Assembly: GCA_037443425.1 (NCBI GenBank)
Contig: JBBIOI010000089.1
Location: forward strand, 1-14,081
Reading direction: 5' to 3'
Length of the DNA stretch: 14,081 nucleotides
Origin: JBBIOI01 sp037443425
Lineage (GTDB): Bacteria; Desulfobacterota; BSN033; UBA1163
In this document: piece after piece, positions 1 through 8,639 of the stretch
How positions within the stretch are numbered: the stretch's first letter is position 1
Layout: each line of letters starts with the position of its first letter
Notes under the pieces: model-generated
The model's input: the letters and a program-made list of their open reading frames with translations, nothing else
Databases searched by the model: none
Told to the model about the DNA's origin: nothing
Position numbers and translations under genes: made by a program

Positions 1-80
1 GTTTTTGAATTTTTTTCCTACCAAAATAAAAAAAATAATGTAACTCTTTGAAATTTATATTTAATTTTATATAGGCATCC

Positions 81-96
81 TGGCACTTATTTTGCT
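81..96 (+). promoter_or_regulatory. sigma-54 (RpoN) promoter of the glycosylation operon
   Basis: The element reads TGGCAC, 5 nt, TTGCT, which matches the RpoN consensus TGGCAC-N5-TTGCW at every defined position. GG (82-83) and GC (94-95) are separated by the required 10 nt. Transcription would start near 107, giving a leader of about 48 nt before the ATG at 155. RpoN promoters need an enhancer-binding activator; no activator site is recognisable in the AT-rich 80 bases upstream, where I see nothing else to annotate. RpoN is a common regulator of mid-class flagellar genes, which fits the flagellar context. Confidence 0.85.
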
Positions 97-141
97 AAAA
101 ATTTGTTTAATTTTTATTTAGATGATTAAAAAATAACACTG

Positions 142-147
142 AAAGGA
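142..147 (+). promoter_or_regulatory. ribosome binding site deciding the start of the giant gene
   Basis: AAAGGA lies 7 nt before the ATG at 155. An in-frame TTG at 152 sits directly upstream but is only 4 nt from the site, so ATG 155 is the better start. Confidence 0.7.
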
Positions 148-154
148 TTTATTG

Positions 155-3100
155 ATGAAAATACCTAATTTTATATTCGATCAAGAAAATCAATTATATA
201 TTTCTTCAAGTTTTTCTAATTTTAATTATAAAGATGGAAGTGAAAACTATTTAATAGAAATTTTTAAAAAAGAGAATACAATTTCTTCTTATCCTGTAAA
301 TCTTTATAAGTACATAAGAGATTGGCCTTCTCGATATCATTTGACTTACGAAAGAGTATATATATTAGATGCGATTAAAGATCTTATTCCAAAGCAGAGT
401 AAAGTGCTTGAGCTTGGAGCGGGTTTGGGTGGGTTAACTATCTATTTAGCTGATAATTTTATGGAAGTAGACGCAATTGAGGGAGATTTAATTCGAGCTA
501 AAGCTATTAGAATTAGAGGAAAAGAAAGAAAAAATCTTAATGTTTACGTTGGAGACATAACTAAAATCGATTATCCTCCTCGAATGTATGATCTAATTGT
601 CTTAATCGGTGTATTGGAATATATTCCTTATTATTTGGAAAACGAAGCCGAGATAGCAATAATCGATTTTTTAAAGAAAATTTCTTTATCTATAAAAGAT
701 TGTGGTTTGCTAATACTAGGGATTGAAAATAAATTAGGAGCTAAATACTTTACTGGATGCACCGAAGATCATAATGGAAAATTATTTTCAGGGTTAATAG
801 ATTACCCCGAAAAGTCACCTTTAACATTTAGCCGAAATGAAATTGAGGAGTTCTTAAAATTGGTAGGATTTAATAATATTCAATTCTATCACCTCTTCCC
901 AGATTATAAAATCCCGAAATTATTTATTAGGGAAGATAACAAATTTTATGATTTAAAGCCTACTGGATTATTAAGAGGAAATTTTGAGGATTATTCAGGA
1001 AAAAGAGTATATTTGTTTCCTGACCTACTTTTTTTAGAGTCTTTAATAAAAGCTAAAGTTTTATTCCACTTTTCAAATTCTTTTCTTATTATAGGATCCA
1101 AAGATAAAAAAACTAATTTAAAAACAAAATGGATTGTTAGGAAATACTGGAATGAAGCAAAAATTAATTCTCAATTACATCACACAATTGACGTTTTTTT
1201 AAATGGCGATGATAATTTTAGAATAGAAAGAAGACCATTAGAAAGTACGACAAATATAGTTGATTTAAAAACAATCAGTTGTAATTTTCATTCGATGAAT
1301 TGGGTAAAAGGCGATTCTTTACTCATTAAAGCCTACAAATCTTTAATTAAAGATGATAATTTCCAATCCTTTGATAATTTATTAAAAGATCTATTAGAAA
1401 ATCTATTAATTAAATTTTATATAAACAAAAATGATGAAGAAGGATATCCATTAGTAAGTGGTGAAGCTTTTGATTACACCTTTTGGAATCTAAAAATAGA
1501 TAAATCTTTAAAATGGGTATTTATTGACCAAAAATGGAGCTGTAAAAATTATTTGCCAGGAGATTACATATTATTCAGAAATTTATTAGTTCTTTATAAT
1601 GATTTTAAACCATACATTAAAGAAAAAAACGAGAAAATATTTATATTGGAACGTATTAGAAAAATATTCTCTAAATTTAATTACGAGAGATTAAAAAATT
1701 GTTATTTAATTGAATATAAAATAAATAAAGAGATAAACGGATTTACTGATATTTCAATCAATAATGAAACTAAAGTTTATGTTTCCACATTAGAAGAAGA
1801 AATAAACCAATTAATAAATTCTTATGAAAAACTTGGTAAAAGTGAGGTTGATAGTCAGAATGATAATAAACTAATGCCTGTAAGTTCTCGGAAACGAAAG
1901 GATCCAAAAAAAATTAGATTAATAGCGTTATATTTGCCCCAATTCCATCCCATCCCTGAAAATGATCAATGGTGGGGAAAGGGTTTTACCGAATGGACGA
2001 ACGTCACCAAAGCTTCTCCACTATTTAATGGCCATTACCAGCCCCATCTTCCAGCCGACCTCGGATTTTATGATTTGCGATTATCAGAGGTCCGAAAGAT
2101 GCAAGCAGACCTTGCGAGAGAGTACGGCATCTATGGTTTTTGCTATTACCATTATTGGTTCAAAGGGCGACGTTTATTGGAACGACCTTTTAATGAGGTG
2201 CTGAAGTCTGGAGAACCAGATTTTCCGTTCTGCCTGTGCTGGGCCAATGAAAATTGGACGAGGAGATGGGATGGACATGAGAATGAAATACTTCAAAAAC
2301 AAGAATATAGTGAGAAAGATGATTTAGAGCATATTCGATGGTTAATTGATGTATTTAAAGATAACCGTTATATTCGAGTGAATGGAAGGCCATTAATCCT
2401 TATTTACAGAGCTCATCACCATCCAAATCCTGTTCAACTTGCACAGTTATGGCGAGATGAAGCAAAACGCTTTGGGATTGGAGAAATTTATCTATGTAAA
2501 GTGGAAAGTTTCCCTGAAGATTACGGAGACCCGAAAACAATAGGGTTTGATGCTTCTATAGAATTTCAACCGGCATGGAAGTATTTAGGGCCACCGTCTT
2601 TTATCCATCCCCATGGAAATCATTATGTCTATCGATACGATGAAGTTATTGATCGGATGTTAAGAAGAGATAAAGTCTCTTATAAAAGATATCCCTGTGT
2701 ATTTCCTTGCTGGGATAATTCACCCCAGAGAAAATCAGAAGCTATAATTATTAATGGATCAACTCCTGATCTATATGGAAAATGGTTAGAAGAATGTCTG
2801 AAGAATTTTGAACCTTTTAGTGAGGAAGAAAATTTTGTATTTATAAATGCTTGGAATGAATGGGGAGAATGTAATCATCTCGAACCTGATCAAAAATTTG
2901 GAAGAGGTTATCTCGAAGCTACAAGGAGAGCAATTTGGTTATCAGGCTGTACCACTGATTTTTTGAATACTGAAGATATTTATAATGATTGTCTCAATCT
3001 TGTTCAAGAAGAAAGGTACCAAGAGGCCATAAGAGGCTATGAATATCTTCTAAAAAGAAACTCTAATAATCCGATTTATTATAATGATTTGGGCGTCTTA

Positions 3101-6100
3101 TCTTATAAATTAGGGGATAAAAATTCGGCAATTCAATGTATATCAAAAGCTATTGAACTGGAACCTGAAAACAAAGAATTCTTAATAAATCTTGCATATA
3201 TTTATATAGAACTTAACGAGTTTAAAAAAGCTTATGAAATATATGGGAAAATAATAAAGAAAAACCAAAAAGAGACAAATATTATAGCAAAAGCTGGGTA
3301 TTGTCTCTTTCAGATGGGGAATCTTAAGGATGCATCATATTTATTTGAAAAGGTGTTAGAGATTGAGCCGGAAAATGAACTTGCTAAAGAATATCTCGAT
3401 AAAATAAGAAATAATAATGATATAAATGAAATATCAAACCTCAAAAGTAATGAAGAACTGGTTGAGCATACATCTCCAATGGTATCTATTATTATCCCTG
3501 TCTGGAATAATCTTGAATTAACCCATAAATGCTTGAAATCAATTCTTCTAAATACAAGTGATTGCGAATATGAAATAATATTTGTCGATAATGGCTCAAC
3601 TGATGGCACCAGAGATTATCTGGAGAATTTAAATTATAAAAATATAAAGAAAATTTTTCTGGATCAGAATATTGGTTTCGTTAGCGCCTGTAATTCAGGG
3701 GCGAAGCTGGCCTCGGGGAAATACCTCCTTTTTTTAAATAATGACACAGAAGTACAGAAAGACTGGTTAAAGGCTCTGGTAGATTTTGCTGAGTCAATGC
3801 CGGATTGTGGAGCAGTTGGTTCTAAATTGATTTACCCTGACGGAAGGCTACAAGAGGCAGGGGGTATCATCTTTGCAGATGGTAATGGATGGAATTATGG
3901 TCGGGGAATGGATTCTGAAGACCCAAAATTTAATTATGTTCGTGAAGTTGATTATTGTTCCGGGGCTTCGCTTATGGTCAGAAAGGGCCTCTGGGATAAA
4001 ATAGGAGGTTTTGATGAACGTTATGCCCCGGCCTACTACGAAGATACAGATCTATGCTTTGAAATCCGCAAACATGGCTTTAGGGTTTATTACCAGCCTA
4101 AGAGTATAGTTATTCATCATGAAGGAAAGACAGCCGGGGCCGACCTTAACTCAGGATATAAAAAATATCAGACAATCAACCGGGAGAAATTTATTGCCAA
4201 AAGGTCTTACGAACTTAAGGGGCAGTTGCCCAATGATCCTAAAAATATATTTAAGGCTGCAAATAGAGGTATAAGAAGAAATATACTGGTGATAGATGCT
4301 TTTTTACCCTTATTTGATCGAGCTTCTGGTTCATTACGTCTGTTTCATATTTTAAAGATGTTAAAAGAAATGAAATTCCATATAACTTTTATTGCCAGAA
4401 ACAGCTCCATGGAAGAGTATTATCGGCCAATACTGGAAAATATAGGCATTGAGGTTTATGCCGGGGACCCTCTGGCCATGAAAGCAGCCGGATATTTAGT
4501 TGGCTCTAAAAAACATGTTCCTTATGAATCTCTTTTAAAAGAAAGAAAATATGAATATGCCCTTATTGAGTTCTGGCATGTTGCCGAATATTATCTGCCA
4601 ATCATCCGCAAATATTCTCCAGAAACAAAAATAATTATCGATACGGTTGATATTCACTTTGTAAGAGAAATAAGAGAAGCAGAATTAAAGAAAGATAAAG
4701 TTCTTAAAGACAAGGCTCAATTAAACAAGAAAAAAGAAATAGCAATCTATAGAAATGCTGATCGACTGTGGGTGGTAAGTGAAAATGATAAAAGGGCCAT
4801 AAAAGATTATGTGGGCAATATTCCTATTGACATTATACCGAATATCCATTCATCGAACGGAGAAAAAAAGAAATATGAAGATACTTCGGATCTTCTTTTT
4901 GTAGGGAATTTCAATCATACCCCAAATTATGATGCCATTCAATACTTTTGCCAGGAGATTTATCCATTAATCCAAAAAAAGTTGCCCGGGGTTAAACTTT
5001 ATATAGTAGGAAATAATCCTCCTCCGGATGTATTATCGCTTTCTTCAGATAAAATAATTGTCACTGGATATGTAAAAGATCTTTCCCCCTATCTGCAAAG
5101 AGCCAGGATTTCGGTCAATCCTTTACGTTATGGGGCAGGAATGAAGGGGAAAATTGGCGAGGCCCTTTCCTGGGGATTACCTGTCGTTACTACATCTATT
5201 GGAGCAGAAGGAATGGGTTTGAGTGAAGGGGTTGATGCCTTAATAGCCGATTCAGCAGAAGATTTTGCCCAAAAAGTAATCCTCCTTTATGGCAATAAAG
5301 AATTGTGGGAAAAGTTATCCATAAATGGAAAAAAGAAAGTAGAAATTGAGTGGTCACCTTCATCCATTAAAAAGCGAATAGAAAGAATATTGTTCGCGGA
5401 CAAAGAAGTCAAAGATGATAAATTAGTATCTATAATAATTTTGGCTCATAATCAACTCAGATATACTAAGCTGTGCCTGGAGAGCATATTGAGATATACC
5501 AGTGTGCCTTACGAATTGATAATTATTGATAATGGTTCTACGGATAATACTCCAGAATTTTTAGAAAAGCTATCAAAAGGAGAAGAGGTTATTGCTGATT
5601 GGAGAATCTGGACAGATAGTGAGGGGAAAATCATTGATAAGAAAAGGGCAAAAATTCATACAAAGAAAAGAAATAAGGGAATAAATAAAATTTTCTGTGA
5701 AAGATTCAAATTCATGCACTGCGAGAGAAATTTGGGTTTTGCGGCAGGAAATAATTTAGGAATATTAGAGGCAAAAGGAGATTACTTTCTTTTAATGAAT
5801 AATGATATAGTCGTTACCCCTCACTGGCTTGATCGTCTTTTAAGAGTAGCTGAGATGAAACCTGAGATTGGGATTGTCGGCCCTGTGTCCAATTATGTCT
5901 CCGGGCCGCAACAGGTAAAAGAGATTGCTTATGATGTCAATTCTTTAAAGAACCTTGATCAATTTGCGGAAAGTTGGGCCAGAAAAAACGAGCATCAAGA
6001 TAAACCATTCTGGAGAGTGGTGGGCTTCTGTATGCTTATTAAGCGCGAAGTAATAAATAAGATTGGGGGTCTGGATGAGCGGTTTGGATTAGGGAATTTT

Positions 6101-6844
6101 GAAGATGATGATTTTTGTCTACGAGCTAAATTAGCTGGCTTCGAATCGTGGATTGCCGAAGACTGTTTCATTCATCACTTCGGCAGCAAAACTTTTCAGG
6201 AAGTTGGTTTGGATTACAATCAGTCTCTCAATGAAAATTGGGAAGTATTTAAAAAGAAATGGGGAATTCCAGAGGAAGTTCAATATGGGGTAAATCACAA
6301 CTTAGGATATATCTTAAAAAATGGATTTAACCCAGTAAAACACTACTATCCTATATCCAAGGATAGATTGTCAATATCCCAGGCTGAGGAGTTATTTAAT
6401 TTAGGAGACGTAGAGGGAGCAAAAATCCCTTTCCAGAAAATACTCTCCTTCGATCCTAAAAATATCGAGGCTTTAAATGATTTAGGAGTTATATGTTTTC
6501 ATCAAGGAGAAGTAGACCTTGCAATTTCATATTTCAAGGGGGTCTTGGAGTTGAATGAAGACCATTTAGAGGCCTTAGAGAACCTAAGCCAGTGTTTAAT
6601 AGCCAAAGGCCAGTTTCAAGAAGCAATTCCATGGCTTAAGAAAGCCTTATCCATTAAACCGAGGGATGAAAAGTTATTAAATTTACTTGCAAACTGTTTT
6701 ATTCAGGTTGAAGACCTCTTTAATGCTGAAGAAACATACAGGAAGTCTTATCAAATTAATAACGAGCAGCCTCAAGTTGAGGAAATTTTACGACAAATTG
6801 AGAAAATAAAAAAAATTGAAAATCAAAGAGGTATGGAAATGTGA
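155..6844 (+). CDS. Giant multidomain methyltransferase / kinase-like / WbsX / GT2-GT4-GT2 / TPR glycosylation protein
   Basis: A 2229-residue cytoplasmic-looking enzyme with no signal peptide or membrane span that I can see. Module 1 (about 60-250) is a class I SAM methyltransferase with motif I VLELGAGLGG at 84-93. Module 2 (about 300-560) looks kinase-like: D440-x4-N445 resembles the HxD-x4-N catalytic loop, IDQKW with D458 resembles the metal-binding Asp, and K330 is a possible ATP lysine. Module 3 (about 586-930) is WbsX/GH99-like, opening with LYLPQFHP, with GFTEW (E613) and NAWNEW (E902). TPRs span about 936-1086. A GT2 domain (1110-1335) has VDNGS (D1145), NND (1195-1197) and ED (1296-1297). 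A GT4-type domain (about 1374-1745) has FVGNFNHTPN and a GMKGKIGEA motif (K1666, E1669). A second GT2 (1754-2015) has IDNGS (D1792), NND (D1884) and E1983-D1984. TPRs (2073-2229) close it. Role inferred from the adjacent flagellin: assembly and methyl/phospho capping of a flagellar glycan. A surface polysaccharide enzyme is the main alternative. Base composition differs between the first ~580 residues and the rest. Confidence 0.9.
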   Translation: MKIPNFIFDQENQLYISSSFSNFNYKDGSENYLIEIFKKENTISSYPVNLYKYIRDWPSRYHLTYERVYILDAIKDLIPKQSKVLELGAGLGGLTIYLADNFMEVDAIEGDLIRAKAIRIRGKERKNLNVYVGDITKIDYPPRMYDLIVLIGVLEYIPYYLENEAEIAIIDFLKKISLSIKDCGLLILGIENKLGAKYFTGCTEDHNGKLFSGLIDYPEKSPLTFSRNEIEEFLKLVGFNNIQFYHLFPDYKIPKLFIREDNKFYDLKPTGLLRGNFEDYSGKRVYLFPDLLFLESLIKAKVLFHFSNSFLIIGSKDKKTNLKTKWIVRKYWNEAKINSQLHHTIDVFLNGDDNFRIERRPLESTTNIVDLKTISCNFHSMNWVKGDSLLIKAYKSLIKDDNFQSFDNLLKDLLENLLIKFYINKNDEEGYPLVSGEAFDYTFWNLKIDKSLKWVFIDQKWSCKNYLPGDYILFRNLLVLYNDFKPYIKEKNEKIFILERIRKIFSKFNYERLKNCYLIEYKINKEINGFTDISINNETKVYVSTLEEEINQLINSYEKLGKSEVDSQNDNKLMPVSSRKRKDPKKIRLIALYLPQFHPIPENDQWWGKGFTEWTNVTKASPLFNGHYQPHLPADLGFYDLRLSEVRKMQADLAREYGIYGFCYYHYWFKGRRLLERPFNEVLKSGEPDFPFCLCWANENWTRRWDGHENEILQKQEYSEKDDLEHIRWLIDVFKDNRYIRVNGRPLILIYRAHHHPNPVQLAQLWRDEAKRFGIGEIYLCKVESFPEDYGDPKTIGFDASIEFQPAWKYLGPPSFIHPHGNHYVYRYDEVIDRMLRRDKVSYKRYPCVFPCWDNSPQRKSEAIIINGSTPDLYGKWLEECLKNFEPFSEEENFVFINAWNEWGECNHLEPDQKFGRGYLEATRRAIWLSGCTTDFLNTEDIYNDCLNLVQEERYQEAIRGYEYLLKRNSNNPIYYNDLGVLSYKLGDKNSAIQCISKAIELEPENKEFLINLAYIYIELNEFKKAYEIYGKIIKKNQKETNIIAKAGYCLFQMGNLKDASYLFEKVLEIEPENELAKEYLDKIRNNNDINEISNLKSNEELVEHTSPMVSIIIPVWNNLELTHKCLKSILLNTSDCEYEIIFVDNGSTDGTRDYLENLNYKNIKKIFLDQNIGFVSACNSGAKLASGKYLLFLNNDTEVQKDWLKALVDFAESMPDCGAVGSKLIYPDGRLQEAGGIIFADGNGWNYGRGMDSEDPKFNYVREVDYCSGASLMVRKGLWDKIGGFDERYAPAYYEDTDLCFEIRKHGFRVYYQPKSIVIHHEGKTAGADLNSGYKKYQTINREKFIAKRSYELKGQLPNDPKNIFKAANRGIRRNILVIDAFLPLFDRASGSLRLFHILKMLKEMKFHITFIARNSSMEEYYRPILENIGIEVYAGDPLAMKAAGYLVGSKKHVPYESLLKERKYEYALIEFWHVAEYYLPIIRKYSPETKIIIDTVDIHFVREIREAELKKDKVLKDKAQLNKKKEIAIYRNADRLWVVSENDKRAIKDYVGNIPIDIIPNIHSSNGEKKKYEDTSDLLFVGNFNHTPNYDAIQYFCQEIYPLIQKKLPGVKLYIVGNNPPPDVLSLSSDKIIVTGYVKDLSPYLQRARISVNPLRYGAGMKGKIGEALSWGLPVVTTSIGAEGMGLSEGVDALIADSAEDFAQKVILLYGNKELWEKLSINGKKKVEIEWSPSSIKKRIERILFADKEVKDDKLVSIIILAHNQLRYTKLCLESILRYTSVPYELIIIDNGSTDNTPEFLEKLSKGEEVIADWRIWTDSEGKIIDKKRAKIHTKKRNKGINKIFCERFKFMHCERNLGFAAGNNLGILEAKGDYFLLMNNDIVVTPHWLDRLLRVAEMKPEIGIVGPVSNYVSGPQQVKEIAYDVNSLKNLDQFAESWARKNEHQDKPFWRVVGFCMLIKREVINKIGGLDERFGLGNFEDDDFCLRAKLAGFESWIAEDCFIHHFGSKTFQEVGLDYNQSLNENWEVFKKKWGIPEEVQYGVNHNLGYILKNGFNPVKHYYPISKDRLSISQAEELFNLGDVEGAKIPFQKILSFDPKNIEALNDLGVICFHQGEVDLAISYFKGVLELNEDHLEALENLSQCLIAKGQFQEAIPWLKKALSIKPRDEKLLNLLANCFIQVEDLFNAEETYRKSYQINNEQPQVEEILRQIEKIKKIENQRGMEM

Positions 6845-8586
6845 AAAATAAAAATTTTAAGGCAAGACTTTCACTTTGTATGATTGTTAAAAACGAGGCC
6901 CATAATCTTGAAGACTTAATTAAACCTCTAAATTGTGTCTTAGATGAAATCATCGTGATAGATACAGGTTCTACAGATAAAACGAAGGAAGTAGCTAAGG
7001 GTTTAGGGGGCAAGGTTTTTGATTTCCCGTGGTGCAATGATTTTTCTTCCGCACGTAACGAATCTATAAGATATGCTACCGGGGATTATATTTTGTGGCT
7101 TGATGCAGACGATAGATTAGAGCCTCATGATATTAAAAAATTGGAAGATTTAAAGAGAAAATTCCCAAAACAAAGAAATCAGGCTTACTATTTTGTTATT
7201 AATAGTGATGGAATAGATGGAAATACACAATTTCTTCAATTGAGAGTCTTTCCGAATATCAAAGGTGTAAAATTTGAAGGAAGAATCCATGAGCAGGTTT
7301 ATCCCTCGCTAACACGTTTAGGTATAAAGTTTGTAAGAACAGACATTACTATTCATCACACTGGTTATCATGACCCAAATATTTCAAGGGAAAAATCAGA
7401 GAGAAATTTAAAGATAATATTAGAGGGATTAAAATCTGACCAGGAAAATCTTCACCTTCATTACCATGCTGGAAGAACACTTGCTGGCCTTAACAGACAC
7501 TCAGAAGCCATTGGACATATGGAGAAGATTTTTGAAAATAAGGTTATTAGGCAGAAAGATAAACAGTTCTTTTTGACTTCCGGTATACTACTTGGAAAAT
7601 ATTATAGCGAAGTTAATCTCTACGATAGGGCGATCTCAATATTTGAAGATTTAAAAAAGGATTTTAAGGGGGTAAGTCTTCTTCATATTCTTCTTGGAAT
7701 TACATATTATTTAGCAGAAGATTATAAAAAGGCCCAAGAAGAATTAGAAAAATCCCTCTCCATGGATTTAGATGTAACACTTTTCCCCGTAAATATTAAA
7801 CAGATTCAATTCTATCAATATTACACTCTTGGACAATGTTATTTAAAAAAGGGAGATGTAAGTTATGCAAAAGAGATGTTTTTAAAATCACTTAATCTAC
7901 ACCAGGATAGATATAAAAGTCTCGAAATCCTTGGAATGTTGTCTTTAAGGGAACAGAGGTATAAGGATGCGGTTGAATTTTATAAAATGGCAATAGAAAC
8001 AGGTAAACACCTTGATCAGAATTATTCAAATTTAGGGCTTGCCCTTAAAAAGATTGGAGCCTTAAAAGAGGCTGAGGATGCCTTTAAAAAGTCGTTGGAA
8101 ATTAATCCTGAAAGGATTGAAGCCCTTACAAACCTTGCTCATCTTTACTATGAAATAAAAGATTATGAAAAGGCTTCTTATTTCTTTAATCGGGCATTGG
8201 CTTTAGATAAGGGCTTAATGAATGCAAGGGTTATTCTTAGTGAAATATATTTCAGGCAGTATGATATCGATAATCTTGTTAAACATTGTGATGCCTTGCT
8301 CGAAATGCTTGGTCTTCCAAGAAATTTAGTAATAGAGAGCTTTGAGGATCTGACCTGTTTATATTCAAAAATTGGTAAAGCTCTATATGATAAGGGTTTA
8401 AATGGAGTTTCATTAATGGCTTATTTTGTCTCCTTTTTAATAAAACCAGAACAAAGTATCCTCGAAATGATTATAGAAATAGGTAAGTTATCAGGTGAGT
8501 TGGATAAGGTTTTCAGGATGGTTGAGGAGGCATTAAATTTTCACGAAAATAACTATAAAAATATAGGATTTCTTGAGAAAGTTTAA
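6841..8586 (+). CDS. GT2 glycosyltransferase with TPR repeats, candidate flagellin glycosyltransferase
   Basis: A 581-residue protein. The N-terminal GT-A domain (about 8-180) has LCMIVKNE, IDTGSTD and LWLDADD (D88, D90 and D91 as the metal/nucleotide-sugar site), plus FEGRIHEQV. This is the signature of the small GT2 family that contains SunS-type peptide transferases. From about 195 to 520 it is a series of TPR-like helical pairs (for example NYSNLGLALKKIGALKEAE and EALTNLAHLYYEIKDYEKA), probably for protein acceptor binding. Start: GTG 6841 overlaps the upstream TGA by 4 nt (GTGA) and has AGAGG 9 nt upstream, so the two proteins are translationally coupled. A protein-binding TPR arm plus the flagellin gene 207 nt downstream suggest it glycosylates flagellin directly. 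The acceptor and sugar are inferred, not shown. Confidence 0.87.
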   Translation: MKNKNFKARLSLCMIVKNEAHNLEDLIKPLNCVLDEIIVIDTGSTDKTKEVAKGLGGKVFDFPWCNDFSSARNESIRYATGDYILWLDADDRLEPHDIKKLEDLKRKFPKQRNQAYYFVINSDGIDGNTQFLQLRVFPNIKGVKFEGRIHEQVYPSLTRLGIKFVRTDITIHHTGYHDPNISREKSERNLKIILEGLKSDQENLHLHYHAGRTLAGLNRHSEAIGHMEKIFENKVIRQKDKQFFLTSGILLGKYYSEVNLYDRAISIFEDLKKDFKGVSLLHILLGITYYLAEDYKKAQEELEKSLSMDLDVTLFPVNIKQIQFYQYYTLGQCYLKKGDVSYAKEMFLKSLNLHQDRYKSLEILGMLSLREQRYKDAVEFYKMAIETGKHLDQNYSNLGLALKKIGALKEAEDAFKKSLEINPERIEALTNLAHLYYEIKDYEKASYFFNRALALDKGLMNARVILSEIYFRQYDIDNLVKHCDALLEMLGLPRNLVIESFEDLTCLYSKIGKALYDKGLNGVSLMAYFVSFLIKPEQSILEMIIEIGKLSGELDKVFRMVEEALNFHENNYKNIGFLEKV

Positions 8587-8622
8587 GCCTTTATAAAAAA
8601 TTATTAAGGCTTTCTTTTTTTC
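8585..8622 (+). terminator. Rho-independent terminator of the glycosylation operon
   Basis: AAGCCTT (8585-8591) pairs with AAGGCTT (8606-8612). Inside, ATAA (8593-8596) pairs with TTAT (8601-8604) across one T:T mismatch, closing an AAAA loop. The stem is followed by TCTTTTTTTC. The 5' arm starts within the stop codon of the GT2-TPR gene, so no base is wasted. Confidence 0.8.
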
Positions 8623-8631
8623 TGCCGATAT
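8605..8631 (+). promoter_or_regulatory. sigma-28 (FliA) promoter of flagellin
   Basis: TAAGGCTT (8605-8612), 11 nt, GCCGATAT (8624-8631), compared with the FliA consensus TAAAGTTT-N11-GCCGATAA: 6/8 and 7/8 matches with exact spacing. Transcription should start near 8638-8640. The -35 lies on the 3' arm of the preceding terminator and the spacer is its T-tract, so the two signals share DNA. FliA control is standard for flagellin. Confidence 0.85.
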
Positions 8632-8639
8632 ATATGTTG

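Noticed and set aside
1..80. T- and A-rich runs as a terminator of an upstream gene or as a sigma-70 promoter
   Set aside because: No stem is visible next to the T runs, and AT-rich DNA gives many chance -10-like hexamers.
152..154. TTG as start of the giant gene
   Set aside because: It is only 4 nt from the ribosome site and immediately followed by ATG 155 at better spacing.
1962..2204. 80-codon open frame on the + strand inside the giant gene
   Set aside because: It overlaps the conserved WbsX domain in another frame and has no family features. It is a by-product of the locally higher GC.
3310..3609. 99-codon frame on the - strand
   Set aside because: It lies antisense to the TPR and GT2 modules, with no plausible product; a shadow.
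6756..7037. 93-codon frame on the - strand across the gene junction
   Set aside because: It is antisense to a strongly conserved GT2 start, with no recognisable features.
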